A stretch of DNA of 13,976 nt. It comes from Gymnopilus junonius (Eukaryota; Basidiomycota; Agaricomycetes; Agaricales; Galerinaceae). The position numbers and the translations under genes are program-made. Shown here piece by piece: positions 9,646 to 13,976 of this stretch. Each line of letters starts with the position of its first letter. Position 1 is the first letter of the stretch. The stretch is taken from positions 1-13,976 of the forward strand of contig JADNYJ010000760.1 of the NCBI GenBank assembly GCA_015501075.1, given 5' to 3'. The notes beneath the pieces are model-generated. The model ran no database searches and had not been told where the DNA came from. It saw nothing but the letters and a program-made list of their open reading frames with translations.

Positions 9646-11035
9646 TCATGCTTTCTCCTTTTTGGATCGGCGTTGGCGTGATAGAAGGTATAGCGAGAAG
9701 CCCAAAGCGAAGAAAGCCAAGATGGATGTGAACGAGAGCCCGGCGATGACAGATTTAGGGATGTATCTAAGCACAAAATTAGAACCAATGGGAAGCTTCT
9801 CGTGAAGTAAGTGAGTAACGAACCGTGATGGCAACTGCAGGGCTTGCACGTTGGACAGGTCTCGAGCTTCAAGTTCACGTATTGAGGGCCTTGAAAAAAA
9901 AGACATAAACTGTTTGCAATCAATCGACAGGTTCTGACGCTTACCCTACATGCGCTCCCAGTGAAGGAGCAGAATATATATTAGTGAAGTCGACCTGGAA
10001 AATTCCCGTAGTTCCATTGGTACCGGCAAACTTGAGTTTCAATGTATGAACCCCGCGTCCAAGATTCCCTCCGTAGTAGAGCACTTGATGGGGCCGCACA
10101 GAAGCCTTTCGTGCGGAGAACGTGTGCCAGGGTCCATTATCCACAGAAACCAGATACTGCGAATTGCTAGTGGACGTGACCGTTCCATACAGAAGTATAA
10201 CATCGCCTTAAAAATAAATGTGAGGAAAATGTGCGATTTTTCAATAGAGAATGTACCCTGGGAGATATTACATGTCAATAATGGAGAGGATTTGAACGCA
10301 AAGAAATCTTACTTCAAATGTGTATTGCAGACTAGCCTTAGGGTCGGTCGTAATCCTATTGATAATTATTTCCCTGCTTCATGAAGGGAAGTAGAAGCTA
10401 CTTACGTTCCAGTGCTGCCGGAGAATGTACCCGGCCTAGGTGACTGTGTCCAAGAAGACCTAGGGAAGTACTGGAATGCGGGGTCATTATCTTGGAAGGT
10501 GGACGGAACCAGGGGTTCGGTTTGTTTTCCAACCTGACCCTCGAAAGATACCTGGGGAAGAACGTTAACAAGTTTCATGTCTGCGGTAATAACAAGGCCT
10601 CACGTAGTCGACGTCAAGGGTAGCATCTTCAGCGTTAATGAGAGTGATAGTGTGTTGACCGTTTGGAACCGTAGTTTGGAACAGGGTTTGATTGTAGACA
10701 GAAACATTCGAAGCTCCACTAAGAGTTGGGAAGACGTGGTTATCGAGCTTGATGGTGTACTCTCCGTGACCTGGGCGCTTAGCACCATAGATTCCCACGA
10801 ACGTTCCATTGAAGGTGAATGTCATATTTGTACCTTTCTTCTGGGTGTAGGTGTAGGTTGCTTGGGAGTACCTTCACAGAGCAACGTAAGGATTCGAGGC
10901 AACTTAACGACGGCATTAAGTCAAAACGACGTACTGATCAAGAGCAGGATCAGTCTCCGAAGAGCCACCTTGCCATCCATCGGAAAACACCAGGGGAGGG
11001 GCGGTATCTTTGAAGAGCTGGGCGAACCTTGGCAT
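9646..11035 (-). CDS. Single-span membrane protein, paralogue of the 2719 gene, short tail
   Basis: Exons 11035-10935, 10871-10604, 10551-10406, 10355-10313, (10257), 10206-9945 and 9889-9646 give 354 aa. Residues 1-123 form ectodomain 1 with IYGAKRPGHGEY (61-72) and LDVDY; about 124-273 form ectodomain 2 with LLYGTVTS and FQVDFTNIY. A hydrophobic segment at 321-343 is followed by SRQRRSKKEKA and the stop, so the cytoplasmic tail is only about 11 residues. Several N-glycosylation sequons (NMT, NGT, NVS, NQT) lie before the membrane segment. Introns 1, 2 and the first part of the fourth fall at the same positions and phases as in the plus-strand paralogue, and both first introns are 63 nt. The frame between exons 10355-10313 and 10206-9945 closes only with a single G at 10257 or if one base is missing. 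Residues about 275-318 have no counterpart and may hide another intron (9823-9767). A 16-codon upstream ORF lies at 11190-11140. Function unknown. Confidence 0.78.
10207..10312 (-). other. Composite intron with possible one-nucleotide exon
   Basis: On the minus strand, GTAAGA (from 10312) to CCCAG (ending 10258) is a 55-nt intron with a TTGAC branch-like site, and GTACAT (from 10256) to TTTTTAAG (ending 10207) is a 50-nt intron with CTCAC. Between them stands a single G at 10257. Removing both yields TFE-G-DV in frame. Removing the whole 106 nt as one intron shifts the frame and hits a stop. The first intron coincides exactly with the paralogue's phase-0 intron (3439-3488), where the next codon is also Gly. 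Confidence 0.4.
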
Positions 11036-11590
11036 ATTTGCGGACTACGCAGAAAGGACGGCAGTACAGAGACAGAGAGGTCGAGGTGCAACACTACCAA
11101 CAGAAGTTTTGATTACAGCGAATCCAGACCCTTTAATACTCAAATGCATGCCAGCCCGGAGTTAAGGTACGGCAACGGAGTAACCTCCATAAGCAATAAC
11201 CTGTGCGCCGATTATTGAAGAAGCAGGGTAGGACGCCTTCAATCAAACTTGCTATATTGAGTTATCGAGGAAAACGTCATCATCTTTCTGTCCTGTTGGA
11301 TAAGAGCCTAATTAGAACATGTCGCAGTGCATCATGGATAGGGATCTACAGGGGATTCACATTCCTGTCCACCTATGACAGAAAGGAGATACCTCAAGAG
11401 GTCCGAGAATATACAAAACGACTTCACCCTTAAAATCACTGCACTTTCAAACGGTTGAAAGCCAGCTTGAATCGAAAAATGACAGGCAGACTAAAGGTAG
11501 TTGCCGGGACAAAGAGCCAAAGAAACAAAACAATAGTATTGGTCTCACTCTGCGCCACAGTAGACCCGAAGTTCTTGTTGATGGATAGCT
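11036..11590. other. Promoter region of the minus-strand membrane gene
   Basis: This is the gap between the start codon at 11035 and the end of the shifted THI6 C-terminal frame at 11591. On the minus strand it contains a TATTAAAG at about 11130-11137 and a 16-codon upstream open frame (11190-11140). Open frames on the plus strand here continue the antisense of the gene and are not supported. Confidence 0.45.
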
Positions 11591-11677
11591 TTACTTGACA
11601 GTTAGCCTGGACATTTCCCGAACCTGTTCAGGCGAAAGGCTCCAAAGCGCATCTATCAGGCTCGGCAAAAGCGTCCC
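11591..11677 (-). other. THI6: Frameshifted C-terminal coding remnant of THI6
   Basis: The THI6 frame passes VKGPG and stops five residues later at 11658-11656. From 11674 a neighbouring frame reads TLLPSLIDALWSLSPEQV and continues through REMSRLTVK to a TAA at 11593-11591, which is what a Thi6 C terminus should look like (GPG, then Leu/Pro/Ile-rich helix with SPEQV). The two frames differ by one base at the GGG run (11677-11675): one G is missing relative to an intact frame. No GT-AG intron can bridge the shift. It is either a base-calling error in a homopolymer or a real truncation of about 27 residues. Confidence 0.7.
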
Positions 11678-13860
11678 GGACCTTTCACGTCACCGCTCTT
11701 CACAGCAAGCTCCGCAGCAACAGTCAGTACGAGTACCCTGGGTTTTATCTTTATAAGTGTCGTTATTGGAGGGAAAATAACGAAAGACGACGCGCACCCA
11801 GCAATAGCAGCGGTGAACATATCACCTCGGAATATTCCTCCGTTTTCTATATTTGGGTCGGCTTGAGCCACTTGAGACGCCGTGGCGCAATAGCTCGCGA
11901 TGCAGCTGCCCAGGATGCAGCCAGAACCTGTAATATGGCCTAGCAGTTCGTGGCCATTGGCAAGCGCCACCACAGAAACACCATCCGAAACGTAGTCGAC
12001 AGGACCACTAAGGACAACGATGCATCCTGATAAAACCAAGATCAAAAGGGATATCATCAGTGATACATAATTGAATATAATCATCGAACCGCGTACTTTC
12101 TCGTTTGGCCAGGTTTCGTACAAAATTTGCAGGATCTTTGAACCCCGGACCCACACTATCGACACCTTTCGACTCGACCTGAGAAGAAACCATTGCGGAT
12201 CTTCATTAAACATTTTGACACGATTATTCCGAGAAATTTTTACCTCGGTCGTGCCTGCCAAAGCGGCGAGTTCACCGGCATTCCCTTTTATGACGCTCGA
12301 TTGAAATGTATCCAACAGAGCTTCAATCAATGAAAAGTCGTGAGTATTGCTATCTATCAAGAAAATCCGAGAGCACTTACTCCTCACACTTGATTTTCGG
12401 AAAGTACTCGCGCCTACACCAACTGGGTCAAATACCACTGGCTTTCGGAAACTGTTGGCAAATGTGCCTGGACATATGTACCGTCATTAAAAAATGTGAA
12501 AAGCCGAGTATCGATTTTGGGAAGCCACTCCTTACCAGCCAGCCCTATCCCGTCTACGGTCTCTGCTCTCATCGACCCAATGTTGATCAGAAGGGCACCA
12601 GAGATACGTGCTAGATCCTCCATTTCCTGAGGTTCCGTGGCCATGATCGGACTCGCGCCAATTGCGAGCGTAACGTTCGCCGACTGAGTGGTTACGACCG
12701 CATTGGTTATCTAGAGGACTCGACGATGTAATAAGTACGTGGGGTTCCGGACTTTGCAGTCAAGGCTAAAAACAGAGCGTCGCGTACCTGATGGACGAGT
12801 GGATTAGCTTTCCTAATTTCATTCATAAGACGCACAACGCCGTCCATGATGGAGTCGGCACTGGGTGCTATAGATTTCCGGGTCCGTTAGTGTCTGTTCC
12901 TGTCAGAGCTTGCGGGAATCCAAGAGGGTGCGGTGTGTAGGCCCGCTTGAATTCCGAGAATATGCTCTTGAGCTTTTGCGCTGCCGAACGTGGGTCGGCA
13001 GAGGCGACGATTTCTGAAACGACAGCGATACCGTCTAGGGCGTGGTTGGTTTGAGACATGGAGCCGTGGAGGGTTCGCAAAAGGTTCGTTGATTTGATAC
13101 CACCTACACAGGTCCAGAGTGACGCGTTGAGCTTGGGTGATCAGACGAATCGCAGATAGAGCTCACTGATAGCAACAGCCTTGATATTTGTCCCATCCAG
13201 TTCAGCGAGCATAGCACCTACACCCCGCACGCCGATAATCGGATTCGACAGCTTCTTGGTCTGAGTACCCCAGACAGGACCAATGCCTACATAGTCGACA
13301 TTCAGGCGCACGGCTTCTCTAATATGTTCCACACTCGTACAGCTCAGGCCGATGATTGATCCTGCAGGGAGTAAAGACCGAGCTTGCTCAACGGACATAT
13401 CTGTTTGTCCTATATGGACGCCGTCGGTTTTGGCGATAAGCGCGACATCGATGCGGTCGTTGATGAGGAAAGGGACGTTATATTTGTCGCAGATGGCTTT
13501 GGAACGGATTGCGAGGTCGATAAACTGTCCATTGGTTTATCAAGGGTTCAGGTGGAGAGGCTGGCTGTCTGTCTGGACTCACAGTCTGTGTATCGAGTTC
13601 TTTTTCTCGCAGCTGAACCAGGGTGACACCACCTTGAATAGACTGCGGGTCGTAGAGTTATAGAACCTTTAAAAACGATGCGGCTATTTCACGATGACAA
13701 GAGCGGACATCACCTCTTCCAAAGAGGTCAGAAAATCCTGGAGGCAAAGATAACCTTGATTAAGTAAGCAGGCTTTGAACGGAGGGCTTGTCATGTACTT
13801 TGCCGGGAGGCAGGAGATCTCTCCCTGTACGAGATAGATGGAGTAGTCCACACTTCGCAT
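11656..13860 (-). CDS. THI6: Bifunctional thiamine-phosphate synthase / hydroxyethylthiazole kinase
   Basis: This is Thi6 of thiamine biosynthesis: the N-terminal domain joins HMP-diphosphate and thiazole phosphate to thiamine monophosphate, the C-terminal domain phosphorylates hydroxyethylthiazole. Exons 13860-13714, 13642-13583, 13524-13167, 13103-12914, 12860-12788, 12710-12536, 12467-12381, 12320-12244, 12178-12097, 12026-11798 and 11737-11656 give 519 aa. Synthase motifs: VTLVQLREK (55-63), FLINDRIDVA (88-97), DGVHIGQTD (103-111), YVGIGPVWGT (147-156), AISGIKSTN (187-195). Kinase motifs: VHQITNAVV, GASPIMA (294-300), VVFDPVGVGAS (345-355), IKGNAGEL (374-381) and GHITGSGC with the catalytic-type Cys453. 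The domain linker needs a GC-AG intron (12913-12861). A 66-nt stretch (13803-13738) may be a further in-frame intron. After KGPG the frame ends in RFCRA and stop, whereas the next frame continues with a normal-looking C terminus to 11591. The start ATG has A at -3. Confidence 0.93.
12861..12913 (-). other. THI6: GC-AG intron between the two THI6 domains
   Basis: After HPLGFP the synthase frame runs to a stop, and the kinase starts in another frame (ADSIMDGVV). No GT donor fits. GCAAGC at 12913 to CACCCAG ending at 12861 is 53 nt, contains a perfect CTAAC branch site at 12890-12886, and joins phase 2 to phase 2 in frame. GCAAG is the usual donor of the minor class of GC-AG introns spliced by the normal spliceosome. 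Confidence 0.75.
13738..13803 (-). other. THI6: In-frame 66-nt intron-like segment near THI6 start
   Basis: Between SCLP and DFLTSLEE lie 66 nt with no stop, bounded by GC (GCAAAG) and by CTCCAG after a pyrimidine tract. Retained, it encodes 22 residues that do not look like the short LPPGK-type loop usual in thiamine-phosphate synthases. Removed, the join is compact and in frame. A GTACAT four bases inside would shift the frame if used. Whether it is spliced cannot be decided from sequence. Confidence 0.4.
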
Positions 13861-13976
13861 TGTCTGCAACTTGAGGCAGAAAGCTTAGGATGTTTGGAAG
13901 GAACAACGGGAAAACTATTGCAATGTTTTTTTGGGTGAGAAATCTAAGCGGCCCGGATAAAATGACCCCTATCTCG
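13861..13976 (-). promoter_or_regulatory. THI6 upstream region (partial)
   Basis: Only 116 bp upstream of the THI6 ATG are present. On the minus strand they include pyrimidine-rich sequence (GTTGTTCCTTCC) and end AGTTGCAGACA before ATG. I see no thiamine-pyrophosphate riboswitch core here. Confidence 0.35.

Noticed and set aside
9767..9823. An extra 57-nt intron in the last exon of the minus-strand membrane-protein gene (GTTCGT...TGCTTAG)
   Set aside because: The phases fit and the acceptor is good with a CTAAT branch site, but the donor is weak and the exon is open without it. I kept the simpler model and mention it as an alternative.
10577..11218. A 213-codon plus-strand open frame
   Set aside because: It is antisense to the well-supported first exons and promoter of the minus-strand membrane-protein gene, shows no family features, and crosses that gene's introns.
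12414..12644. Reading the THI6 kinase frame straight through the intron after GLAG
   Set aside because: It runs out of similarity at once and stops; the GTAAGG...CCAG intron (12535-12468) restores TFANSFRKPVVFDPVG in frame.

Overview
The window looks like nuclear DNA of a filamentous basidiomycete, most likely an Agaricomycete. The evidence is genes split by many very short introns (about 50-77 nt, GT-AG with some GC-AG), pyrimidine-rich stretches around genes, and the protein families themselves. All gene models below were assembled by hand: exons were joined only where reading frame, splice signals and family similarity (or similarity between the two paralogues in the window) agreed. No database search was possible.

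Layout, left to right: (1) the last ~67 codons of an unidentified plus-strand gene (to 205). (2) A 2.5-kb stretch without a supportable gene, pyrimidine-rich to about 1060, with palindromes near 1275 and 2323-2384. (3) A plus-strand single-span membrane protein with two tandem beta-sandwich-like ectodomains and a long cytoplasmic tail (2719-4678, 6 exons, 558 aa). (4) A gap of about 960 bp. (5) A plus-strand mitochondrial carrier of the YPR011C (APS/PAPS carrier) type (5640-7513, 8 exons, 386 aa). (6) A 2.1-kb stretch without a supportable gene. (7) A minus-strand paralogue of gene 3 with almost no cytoplasmic tail (11035-9646, 354 aa). (8) A minus-strand THI6-type bifunctional thiamine-phosphate synthase / hydroxyethylthiazole kinase (13860 to 11656, with its expected last exon continuing in another frame to 11591).

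The two membrane-protein genes lie in inverted orientation on either side of the carrier. They share intron positions and the order ectodomain 1 - ectodomain 2 - TM - basic residues, but differ strongly in their cytoplasmic tails, so they look like diverged duplicates. THI6 makes thiamine monophosphate. The carrier probably moves adenylylsulfates across the inner mitochondrial membrane. I see no sign that these genes form one pathway or cluster; this looks like ordinary fungal gene order plus a local duplication.

The most interesting details are in gene structure: a possible one-nucleotide exon in the minus-strand membrane-protein gene, a GC-AG intron between the two THI6 domains, an in-frame 66-nt intron-like segment near the THI6 start, and a one-base frameshift that removes the conserved THI6 C terminus. 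I found no wholly new system.
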